Made by a program: the position numbers and the translations under genes
The notes under the pieces: generated by a model
Seen by the model: the letters and a program-made list of their open reading frames with translations, nothing else
Told to the model about the DNA's origin: nothing
The model's database searches: none
Assembly (NCBI RefSeq): GCF_006539185.1
Contig: NZ_BJMN01000015.1
Location: forward strand, 144,227-208,226
Origin: Streptomyces gardneri
GTDB taxonomy: Bacteria > Actinomycetota > Actinomycetes > Streptomycetales > Streptomycetaceae
Length of the DNA: 64,000 nucleotides
Direction: 5' to 3'
Part shown: positions 35,759 to 44,000 of the stretch, piece by piece
Numbering within the stretch: position 1 is the first letter of the stretch
Layout: each line of letters opens with the position of its first letter

Positions 35759-36759
35759 GACAGCGCCGCGTAAACATGAGCTGTAGTCGTGCAGCGGTCC
35801 CACGCAAGCACAGGCATCAAGGCAACCAGCCACAGGGGCCATTGCGCGGAAGGCGCAGGAACGAGGGCCAAGGGCCTGCACCCCGCCCGCCGGATCAGCC
35901 GCACCACTTCACACCAGTCATCCTCGTGCTCAGATGCCATGCCGCCTTCATTCAGTCCGAAGTCACTCAGAATGAGCACACGCGCACCTGGCGGCGGGGG
36001 TTCATAGGCCCTCCAAGTCCACCCAGCTCCAGGACCGCTCCGGTGCAACGGCGTACCGGAAAAGTACTTCACATCACGACTGTGCCTGCCGGCCAACGAG
36101 CCAATTCTTGTGACCAGTTCAGACTGGTCACGATAGAACGGCTGCATGCCCATTCCGAGATCCACGAGAACCTGTACCCCGAACCGAAGCGTCCGCACAG
36201 GTTCACGCGGCAACTGTGACAGCACATCACCCCGGCACACTCGTTCAAGCAACAGACCAACATCGACAGGGCCCTCGGGAACAACGCGCGACAACAACAG
36301 ATGCAGTGTTGCCGCTTCCGAACTCGGCGGCAGCAGTGTCTGGTGCGGAGCATCCTGTTGAGGCGCATGGCGTGGCTGTTCAGCGAGCGCCGGCTCCGTC
36401 CAACTACGCTCCGCTGCCGCCATTCCGGTGCTGATCGGACTGAGTACCTGCAATGCCTCCTCAGGAACCTGAAGATGCCGTCCTGTCTCAGGAAGAGCAG
36501 ATCTCGCAGGCTCCTCCTCCGGCACCGGGAAGCGACCTGCAGGAGCACTGGAAGCAAGCCGTGCAGGCTCCTCACCGGGAAGCAAGCGGGCAGCCGTTGC
36601 CTCCCGCGACATGCCCAGCAACGACGCAATACGACTCAGCATTTCATGGTCGGAAGGATCCACGCCGATGGACGCCACCACTCTGGCCATGTCGGCAATC
36701 CAATTCTCACCTCGCGGCCCATCCTGGCCAAACCTGATGGGAACCATCTGCAGAATCAC
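35755..36759 (-). CDS. vWA-like protein with altered metal site
   Basis: A 334-residue protein. Residues 1-150 are helical and Pro/Glu-rich and probably disordered (repeated P-E-E-P-A-R). The C-terminal half looks like a von Willebrand A fold: LRFGVQVLVDLGMGMQPFY with D200, DVKYFSG, ARVLILSDFGLNEGG, and RPLALVPAPSAQWP. The metal site DxSxS is replaced by DLGMG, so MIDAS metal binding is doubtful. GTG 36759 overlaps the MoxR stop (GTGA). vWA proteins partner MoxR ATPases, which fits the preceding gene. The family call rests on fold pattern and context. Confidence 0.7.
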   Translation of the reverse strand: MILQMVPIRFGQDGPRGENWIADMARVVASIGVDPSDHEMLSRIASLLGMSREATAARLLPGEEPARLASSAPAGRFPVPEEEPARSALPETGRHLQVPEEALQVLSPISTGMAAAERSWTEPALAEQPRHAPQQDAPHQTLLPPSSEAATLHLLLSRVVPEGPVDVGLLLERVCRGDVLSQLPREPVRTLRFGVQVLVDLGMGMQPFYRDQSELVTRIGSLAGRHSRDVKYFSGTPLHRSGPGAGWTWRAYEPPPPGARVLILSDFGLNEGGMASEHEDDWCEVVRLIRRAGCRPLALVPAPSAQWPLWLVALMPVLAWDRCTTTAHVYAALS

Positions 36760-37745
36760 CCCCGCAAGTGCTGTGGCTTTACCAAGGTCAACTTACGAAC
36801 AGCGTCCCACTGCCCTTCCCCGACCTTGATCTTCAGCTCCCGACACGCCCAGAGAGCATCCAAGTATTCCGCAGTACTAGGCTCTCGAACCCCCTGACGC
36901 CGAGCTGACTCCCTCACCGTCTCCAGCTCACACGCAAGCGCCTCAGCCAGCTCCATATCCGCAGAGGAAAGATTCTTCCCCACCCTGACCTTCAAATGCT
37001 CCTCCGCGATCCGCACCAGCTGCTCCACAGAAGAGGGTGGCGTCAGCTCAGCAATCACACAACGACGAAGAAACGCCTGAGGTAACTCCCTCTCCTCATT
37101 CGTCGTGATGACCACCAGGTGCTGATGGAACGGGCGCCCCGGCATCGCCTCGGGATCCGCTTCCACCGTGACCCGTTTCCCAGACTCCGCCACAGTAAAG
37201 TCCTGGGAAGCCAGAGGCACCAGCAACCCATTGGGAACGTCTGGATCCGCCTTGTCGATCTCATCGATCAGTACGACTGAATGCCCAATGTCGCGCGCTT
37301 TGTTCCTCACCTCCTCCGGGTGCACATACCCCTCCGCCGACGGGAATCGAGCTCGCGCGCTACGCCGAACATGCTCCGCTGCCGCCCGAGGGGCGAACGC
37401 CCACCACAAAGGGCCCGGTTCGACATAGATGTCCGGCTCATGCAGCTTAGGCGCGCGAAATCCCCGCCCCTGTGCGTCAGCGAGACGGCGTACGCCGTCA
37501 AACGACCACTGAAGATCACGGGCTCGCGTCTGAGACGTCACAACGAACTTGTAGTAGCGCCAATTGCGCTCCTTCGCCACGAAGGGAGCCATGGAGCTTT
37601 TCCCTGAACCAGGCTTCCCTCGCAAAAGCAAAGGTCTGCCAGCTGCGAGTGCGACCTTGATCGCCAAATCCAAATCGTCTGGCATGACATACACCATGCC
37701 GTCATCACGATCGGGTCCAACGCCCGTAGCGCTGGCATCATCCAT
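36756..37745 (-). CDS. MoxR-family AAA+ ATPase
   Basis: A 329-residue AAA+ ATPase. Walker A is RGKPGSGKS at 42-50, Walker B VVLIDEIDKADPDVP at about 157-171, sensor 1 LVVITTNEERELPQAFLRRC including the arginine finger, and a C-terminal lid (LDALWACRELKI). MoxR ATPases remodel partner proteins, usually with a vWA protein, which is encoded next. ATG 37745 is chosen because AAGGAA lies at good distance; ATG 37763, 18 bases upstream, has no ribosome site. The gene begins 25 bases after the TIR gene stop. Confidence 0.92.
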   Translation of the reverse strand: MDDASATGVGPDRDDGMVYVMPDDLDLAIKVALAAGRPLLLRGKPGSGKSSMAPFVAKERNWRYYKFVVTSQTRARDLQWSFDGVRRLADAQGRGFRAPKLHEPDIYVEPGPLWWAFAPRAAAEHVRRSARARFPSAEGYVHPEEVRNKARDIGHSVVLIDEIDKADPDVPNGLLVPLASQDFTVAESGKRVTVEADPEAMPGRPFHQHLVVITTNEERELPQAFLRRCVIAELTPPSSVEQLVRIAEEHLKVRVGKNLSSADMELAEALACELETVRESARRQGVREPSTAEYLDALWACRELKIKVGEGQWDAVRKLTLVKPQHLRG

Positions 37746-37770
37746 GGTGAGCTCTTCCTTCATCGTGAAT

Positions 37771-39120
37771 TCAACTAGCCATACCCATGACGCTGTGCAA
37801 AGTCTGCTTGAAAGAGAACGCGTCCCTCTCGAGTTGCGCGGAAATTGCCAGCAAAGTAGCGTGCGACAAATTCAAGTCTTCGAGGATCTTCTCTTCTGGT
37901 AAGGCGTCCGGACACACCACGATGATGACAAGCCACGAGTATTTATCATGCAACTCATTCACCACGTGAGCAATATCTTCGAAATCGTGGCCGCGCGCGT
38001 TAATGATGAGATAGTCGCGTCGCCTTCGAGGTCCGACCATGCCAGGCAGGAGGCCCATTTCAGGAGGCATTTCGAAAACCTCTTGCAACGCGGACACGCA
38101 ACTATCCATCAACTCCTCGTAAGGACTGCTCTCGTCGAGTGGAATATCGCCATGCGCTGCTAATGAACGGTGAGAAAAGGACCCCGGTTCGTTGCAGAGT
38201 GCCCGGGCAATATGCTGCTCGGCTGCCCAGTTTCCATACGCACGCAGCAAGATGAGACACGGCGCATGCCCCTCCTCAGGAGGGTGGGGTGGCGCAAAAT
38301 TAGACGCGACATCAGGATCTGCCCAGGAAGGCAGCAACTCCGCGACTACATGGCTCAGCTGCCCTGCTCCGAGACTGGGACGGAGCGCAGCGATTGATGC
38401 CGGTAATTCGGTATTGCCGTTCTCTCTCACCTGCTCGCCGGCCCGAAAGAGCATGTGGGTGAGAAAGAGCTCCGCGCCGATGCTAGCCCGCATATGCATC
38501 CGGTCATACTTTGAGCAGCACAACGCTATTGCGGCATCTTCGAGAGACGATGGGTCACATTCTCGCGCCACTCGTAGAAATGCGGCAATGCGCTTGGTCC
38601 ATGCGTGAAACGCGCCATCACCAGGCGGTCCGGCGACAGGAGCGAACTCGTCCAAGATCCAATTAATGATGAGCTGCGTCAACTGACCGACCGGTAGGGG
38701 CCTCTTCTCTCTCTGGCCGAGTTCCGCCTGCAAGGTTAAAAGTGCCCCGAACCCCCTCTTGCGGGCCAGGCTAGTGTCTTGGGTTCCCAGAAAGCACGGA
38801 AGGACAGTCCGTAAACTTCGGACGAAATGCCGAGACATGAGCACATCAGATTCACGCCGTACCCAGTCCGAACCTTCGATCGTCTTAGGGCCCAGCAGGA
38901 CGATCGCAGCGTCACACAGATACATCTCTTCGTACAGGGAAGGGCTCCAAGCCTCTCCTACGCGCAGCCTCTCAACATCAACGAAGACGTCGTAGCCGCG
39001 CTCGGATAACTCAGGTTTGATCACAGAGAGGGCTTCTACAACCTCTGCATCCTTGCCGCTTCCGTGGCTGACGAAAATCTTCAGCTTGCTGCCCGCCCTC
39101 GCTGCCGACGCTCCCCACAC
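37771..39120 (-). CDS. TIR-domain protein, first gene of conflict operon
   Basis: A 449-residue protein with a TIR domain at about 12-140: KIFVSHGSGKDAEVVEAL, YDVFVDVERLRVGEAW, AAIVLLGPKTIEGSDWVRRE. The remaining 300 residues are unassigned and helical (FHAWTKRIAAFLRVAREC, MHMRASIGAELFLTHMLFR) with a late alpha/beta-like part (YLIINARGHDFEDIAHVV, WLVIIVVCPDALPEEKIL). TIR domains in bacteria often degrade NAD or make cyclic ADP-ribose signals. GTG 39120 has AGGGGGG 7-8 bases upstream. It heads the operon and is the likely effector or signal generator. Activity is inferred. Confidence 0.85.
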   Translation of the reverse strand: MWGASAARAGSKLKIFVSHGSGKDAEVVEALSVIKPELSERGYDVFVDVERLRVGEAWSPSLYEEMYLCDAAIVLLGPKTIEGSDWVRRESDVLMSRHFVRSLRTVLPCFLGTQDTSLARKRGFGALLTLQAELGQREKRPLPVGQLTQLIINWILDEFAPVAGPPGDGAFHAWTKRIAAFLRVARECDPSSLEDAAIALCCSKYDRMHMRASIGAELFLTHMLFRAGEQVRENGNTELPASIAALRPSLGAGQLSHVVAELLPSWADPDVASNFAPPHPPEEGHAPCLILLRAYGNWAAEQHIARALCNEPGSFSHRSLAAHGDIPLDESSPYEELMDSCVSALQEVFEMPPEMGLLPGMVGPRRRRDYLIINARGHDFEDIAHVVNELHDKYSWLVIIVVCPDALPEEKILEDLNLSHATLLAISAQLERDAFSFKQTLHSVMGMAS

Positions 39121-39731
39121 GCGCCCACCCCCCTGCGCGTTCCTCGTGCCTGATTGTGCTGGACCTCCGCATCCTCCTGCAGGCGGTTGCGAAAGATTGC
39201 AGCACTCGAGGCACGACGGGATAAGCCCCTCACCACAGCAGCCGGTAGCTGTCTCCTTCGCCCGTGAGTCGGCGCCTGGCGCCATTCGCCAGACCATGAG
39301 GAGGTTCCAGAGCAGACACCCACCCGGCTGGAGGTCTGCGTGACTGCCAGGCGTGTCCCCACGGGCAGCACGGGGGAGGGCGCGGCGGGTAGCAGCGATC
39401 GCGGTCGAGACGGGTTCGGTGCGGGATGTGGCGAGAGCTGGGAGGCCTGCTGGCGTCCGCCGCGCTGGCCGTCTGCCCGAACCCACCATCGAGGACCTCC
39501 CGCAGGCAATCGATTACGTGCCCCGTAGCGTGCCTCCGTCAGTGACGCCGCCTGCCGAAACGAGAAGGCATGGATAGCCTCTGATGCTCCGCTCCCCGAA
39601 TCGTCCGCTGCGTTTCCCGCCCAGCTCCCTGTGCTTCCCCGCCCGACTGCAGCTTGAGCGCAAGGCGCTGGAGTGCCCTCAGCCACTGCTTGTCGTGCCC
39701 TCTGCTTCGAGTGAGCTTTCACGACCCGGAT
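39121..39731. other. intergenic, promoter region of TIR operon
   Basis: No gene with family or codon support on either strand. The promoter of the TIR-MoxR-vWA-NLR operon should lie in its left part; no clear -35/-10 was found by eye. Confidence 0.4.
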
Positions 39732-40133
39732 CTAGAGCGACGTGGTGCCGCCGGCGCTGGGAACATGTGCCGAGCCGAGCAGCTCGGAGAGGTCCGCCAG
39801 ATCCGGGGGAGTGATGACGACCAGCTTGATTCCGGTGCGCAGGGCGAGCTGTTGCTTGGTCCGGATCTTCGCGACGTAGTCGTCGTTCGTCCGGCCTGCG
39901 TACTCGACGTACGTGCCGTCGGCAAGCTGCCAGTCGGCCCGGAGGCGGCCGTGAGCGTTGAGTTCTGGATGAGCAGGGCAGACCGGTTCAATCTGATGCT
40001 CGACACAATGGAGGCTGAGCCAGTCGTCGATCGTGCGCTCCGCCAGACAGCGGCAGGATGGCCGTCGGCTGCCGTGCAGTGGCGCGCCCGGGAGGTGGCA
40101 AGGCCACAGCGTTTGTGCGGTCATGGACGGCAC
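39732..40133 (-). CDS. hypothetical protein with nuclease-like C-terminus
   Basis: A frame of 133 codons. The Cys-containing start (WPCHLPGAPLHGSRRPSCRC) is followed by LAERTIDDWLSLHCVEH, then GRLRADWQLADGTYVEYAG, DDYVAKIRTKQQLALRTGIK and LVVITPPDLADL. The D-x-x-L-x-D-G-T-x-V-E-Y-x-G ... K pattern is that of small PD-(D/E)XK nucleases such as DUF559-like proteins. In-frame sequence upstream to 40225 is also Cys-rich, so the true start may be further right. Solitary, between the TIR operon and the toxin locus. Confidence 0.5.
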   Translation of the reverse strand: MPSMTAQTLWPCHLPGAPLHGSRRPSCRCLAERTIDDWLSLHCVEHQIEPVCPAHPELNAHGRLRADWQLADGTYVEYAGRTNDDYVAKIRTKQQLALRTGIKLVVITPPDLADLSELLGSAHVPSAGGTTSL

Positions 40134-40226
40134 CCTGGACAGGACGGGTGCGCATCGTGAGCCGGTCCTGTGTTCTTCGCACGTGCACGGGACCGGCCGT
40201 GCACCACACGACCAGTCCGCGTCAGG

Positions 40227-40337
40227 TCAGCGGATCGCCTCGTCGATGAGTACGTAGGGCAGCCCGACGAGGGTGCCGCTGCTGGCGATCTCGCGGCGGT
40301 CAATCATGACCCGTACCTCGGCCCGCGAGATCCACAC
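40227..40337 (-). CDS. tiny ORF or gene fragment
   Basis: A 36-codon minus-strand frame from GTG 40337 (VWISRAEVRVMIDRREIASS, then LVGLPYVLIDEAIR) has coding-like bias but no ribosome site. It lies directly after the immunity gene. It may be a remnant of a larger gene. Confidence 0.3.
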   Translation of the reverse strand: MWISRAEVRVMIDRREIASSGTLVGLPYVLIDEAIR

Positions 40338-40362
40338 GGCAAGGGTGGGCGGCTGGCGTGTG

Positions 40363-41043
40363 TCAGCTGGGATTGTCCTGCTTCCACGCCTCGATGATGT
40401 CGATCGGGATACGTCCGCGTTCGGGCAGGTCGTATCCGTTGGCAGTGGCCCAGTCGCGGATGGTGCGGGTGCTGACAGACGTTTGGGCGGCTGTGGCCGG
40501 TGTGCTGCTTTGGAGAGTCGACGGGGTGAACGCGGGAGCGTGCTCGAGGAGATCTTTGGGGAAAAAGGGGACGCTGGTGGTCCCACGGAGCACGCTGACG
40601 AGGAACTCGGTCAAGGAGCCGTTGTAGGTGAACCAGGGGGCGCGCAGAGCCTCGTTGACGGCGACGGTCCACTCGTCTGGGGCACTGGCGGGCTGGGTGA
40701 CCCAGAAGAGGTAGTCCCCATTACCGGTGACTCCCATGGCGAAAAGGTTCTCGGGGGAGTACGGCAGTGGCCAGGGGTGCCGGGCGGCCTGCCGGACCTC
40801 CTCGATCTGCCCACGCAGACGCGCCGGCATGGGCCCGGTCAGATCGGCCCATTCGCTGGGGGCATGCGGCTGGTAGAGGGTGATGAATCCGCAGAACTGG
40901 CCCGGTCCGTATGTGGTGATGAGCTCCTTGTAGTCCTGGGGCAGGCCTGTGCCCAGTGTTTCTTCTACCTGCAGCCAGTCGGGAGCGGAGGGAACGACGG
41001 CAGGAGGCGGGCACAGTGCGGTCAGCGCGGTGAGAGCGGTCAT
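40363..41043 (-). CDS. SUKH (SMI1/KNR4) immunity protein with Lsr2-like DNA-binding tail
   Basis: A 226-residue protein. The SUKH domain is at about 18-150: LQVEETLGTGLPQDYKELIT, YGPGQFCGFITLY, then LFAMGVTGNGDYLFWVT and FLVSVLRG. After a Pro/Thr linker, the last 35 residues (RTIRDWATANGYDLPERGRI, then PIDIIEAWKQ) match the C-terminal DNA-binding domain of Lsr2. SUKH proteins neutralise nuclease toxins, and the gene begins 27 bases after the Rhs toxin gene with GAGGAA before its ATG, so it is the likely immunity partner. The DNA-binding tail could add autoregulation or guide the protein to DNA (inference). Confidence 0.85.
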   Translation of the reverse strand: MTALTALTALCPPPAVVPSAPDWLQVEETLGTGLPQDYKELITTYGPGQFCGFITLYQPHAPSEWADLTGPMPARLRGQIEEVRQAARHPWPLPYSPENLFAMGVTGNGDYLFWVTQPASAPDEWTVAVNEALRAPWFTYNGSLTEFLVSVLRGTTSVPFFPKDLLEHAPAFTPSTLQSSTPATAAQTSVSTRTIRDWATANGYDLPERGRIPIDIIEAWKQDNPS

Positions 41044-41070
41044 GGGATTCCTCGGCGGCTAAGGACGGTG

Positions 41071-44000
41071 TCAGGGGCGGGGCTCAAGGTGGGCGGGGTT
41101 GTCGATGAATTTTCCCTCGTCGAACAGGAGTTTTCCGTCGCGGCCCTTCTTCGTTCCGAATGCCTCGAGCTGGATGGTCTCGGGAGGTGAGTCGGGATCG
41201 TCGTCTGCGTACTCCAGGTACACGCTGTACTGGACGACGTCGTGGTCGTAGACAGCGTCGTACACACGCTGCTCGAACATGCTCATTCGCGGCGTGTTCG
41301 CCGGGTTCTGAGAGATCGTGAACAGGTTGTCGTCGATGTCGCCGGACCCGCCGAGCTGCCGCGCCAGCATGTGCCCGCGGGCCTGTCCCTTGTCCGACTG
41401 ATACCCCGGAGGGATGATCGAGTTCCGGGCAGACGTGCCCTCGTCGAGCATGTTGCGTGTGATCACCGCGTGCATCTCGAAGGGACGCCCGTGCTGGTCG
41501 CGAACCCACCTGACCTGGCCTCCCCACGTGGGATCCGGCTCGCAGGCTGCCAGGCCCAAAGGGTCCGACAGCACGAACGGGTTCACTACGTAGGAGTAAG
41601 GGTTGATCGACGGAGCGATACCCAGAGGGTCAGGCGACAGGTACCTGCCCACCTCGGGGTCGTAGTAGCGGTTGAAGTTGTAGTGCAGACCTGTCTCGGG
41701 ATCGAAATACTGGCCCGGGTACCGCAGCGGGGTATATGCGCTGCTGTTGGTGTTCCACTGGGTGGCTCCCCAGGCGGTACTACGGGCACGCCAGGCCAAA
41801 GACCCGTCGAGCGACACCAGCTCGGTGGGACTGCCGACGAGATCGGTGACCATCGCGAAGAATCGACGGTCGACGTCCCGCTGTGTGCCGTCGGTCTTCG
41901 TCTCACGCTGGCAAAGCGGTCGTGCTCCGGCGTAGTCCCATACCAGGGTCGCGTCCTCACCCCGCTGCTCGGCCAGCTGCGCGCCATCCCAGCAGAACGT
42001 CGTGGTCTGTGTGACCTCCTCGTCGTTCCGGCCGAGGCGCTGCTTTGACAGGCGGCGCCCGAGAGCGTCGTAGAGGTAGCGCCAGCGGTCCCCTTCGGGT
42101 GTCTGCACCTGGATGAGGCGGTCTTCCGCATCCCACTGGAAATGCCAGGTCAGCGTTGCTCCACTGAGCGTCTTCGTACGCCGGAGGGTGAGACGGCCCT
42201 GCGCGTCGTAGCTGTAGCGCGTGCGTCCTGCGCGAGTCAGACGCGCCCCTTCGTAGTGCCGGTCGCCTGCGGCCGCCTGACCCGGTGCCTGGTCACACAG
42301 AGCGGTGCGGCTCTGGTCGCCGGCAGCGTTGTAGGCGTACTGCTCCGTCCAGCCGCGGGCCTGAACCTCACACACGCGACTGGCGTCATCCAGCGCGAAG
42401 GTGCGGCGCCCCGCCAGGCTGTCCTCGACGCTGGTCGGCATGCCGTCGGCCTGGTAGGTGTAGCTTCTGCGCAGCAGAGGCGACCGGTCGCTTTCCCATG
42501 CCGTGTGGGTGACCCGGCCGACCGGATCCCAGTCCTGCCGCATTTCCAGGGCATCGTCGACGAACCGCGCGGTCTCGCGTCCGAGTGCGTCGCGTTCGAA
42601 CCGGAAGACATGGTCCCCGGCCGTGTAGGAGGCGAGGCCGCCCGGCGCGTACTCCATGCGGCTCTCAGCACCGGAAGGTGTGCGCCTGGCCACGCGGCGA
42701 CCGAGGGCATCGTAGGCAAAGGACAGAGTGGCGCCGTTGACCGTCTCTGAGACGACGCGTCCCAGAGGATCTCTCTCCAACAGGATGCGAGAGTGCGCGT
42801 TCACGATCTGTGCGACGTGGCCGCTCTCGTCGTGGTCGAAGTGCGAGGCCGAACCGTCGCCGTGCTGGATGCGGGTGACGCGCCCCAGCACGTCGCGGTC
42901 GAAGCTGAGGCTCTGGCCCGCGGCGTTGGTCCGCCGGATGAGGCGTCCACAGGGGTCGCGCTCGTACGTCAGCATGCGGCCGTCGAAATCCTTCTCGGCC
43001 ACGAGCCTGCCGGCAGCGTCATAGCTGTACTCCCACACCAGACCGTCGGCGTTGGTGACCGCAGTCAGCCGCAGCTCTGTGTCGTGGGTGAAGCGATAAC
43101 TGCTGTCCTCGCCCGTCTGCGTACCGAGCAGCAGGTCGAAAGGGCCGCAGGAGTGCGTGGAGGTCCGACCCATCCGGTCAGTGTGCGAGACCAGGTTGCC
43201 CTCGCCGTCCCACGTCCATTCCTCGCGACTGCCGTCCGGCAGTTCACGCCAGGTGAGCTTGCCCTCCACGCTCCAGCCCTGCCGGACGACCCCGCCCGCG
43301 GCGTCGACAACCTCGACGACACGTCCGAAGGCATCGCGTAGGCACGAAGCGGTCGACCCATCGGGCCGGGTGAGCTGTAGGCGCAGTCCGGCGGCATTGG
43401 TCGTGATGTGTGTGGAGGCTCCCACCGCATCCCGCACGAGACACAGGTGCCCACCGGAGGTGAACGCGTACTCCGTGCGGGCGCCTGCCGGGTCCACAGA
43501 CACGGTGAGGTTGCCCCGCTCGTCGTAGCCGTAGGAGCGGGAAATCCCGGCACGCTCAGTGATCACCTCAGGCTGATGCAGCTCGCTGTAGCTGGCTGTG
43601 GTCCGCACGCCGTCCGGCGCGACAAGCCCGACGAGATTGCCGTGCTCATCACGCTCGAAGCAGGTCGCGCGCCCCAGCGCGTCGGTCTGGACCAGCAGAT
43701 GGTCGTGGGCATCGAACTCGAAACGTGTGGCGTGCCCCAGAGGATCGATCTCGGCTGTGATCTGGAGAAGACCGTTGACGACGTACGTGGTTGTCGCGCT
43801 CTGCGAGTTGGTGTACCGGGTCACCTGGTCGCCGGTTTCCGGGTGGACACCATACGCGAACGTCGACGACAGATAGCCGTCGGGGCCGACGGTAGAGATC
43901 ACGCGGCCCTCGGCGTCGTAGACATACCGGAACGTCGAGTCGTTCCGGTCGGTCCAGGAGGTGATCCGGCCTTCCGGGCTGTAGGTGAATCGCATGGGCA

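Noticed and set aside
35755..36759. Tried to read this protein as a second ATPase
   Set aside because: No Walker A or B motif; strand order fits a vWA-type fold better.
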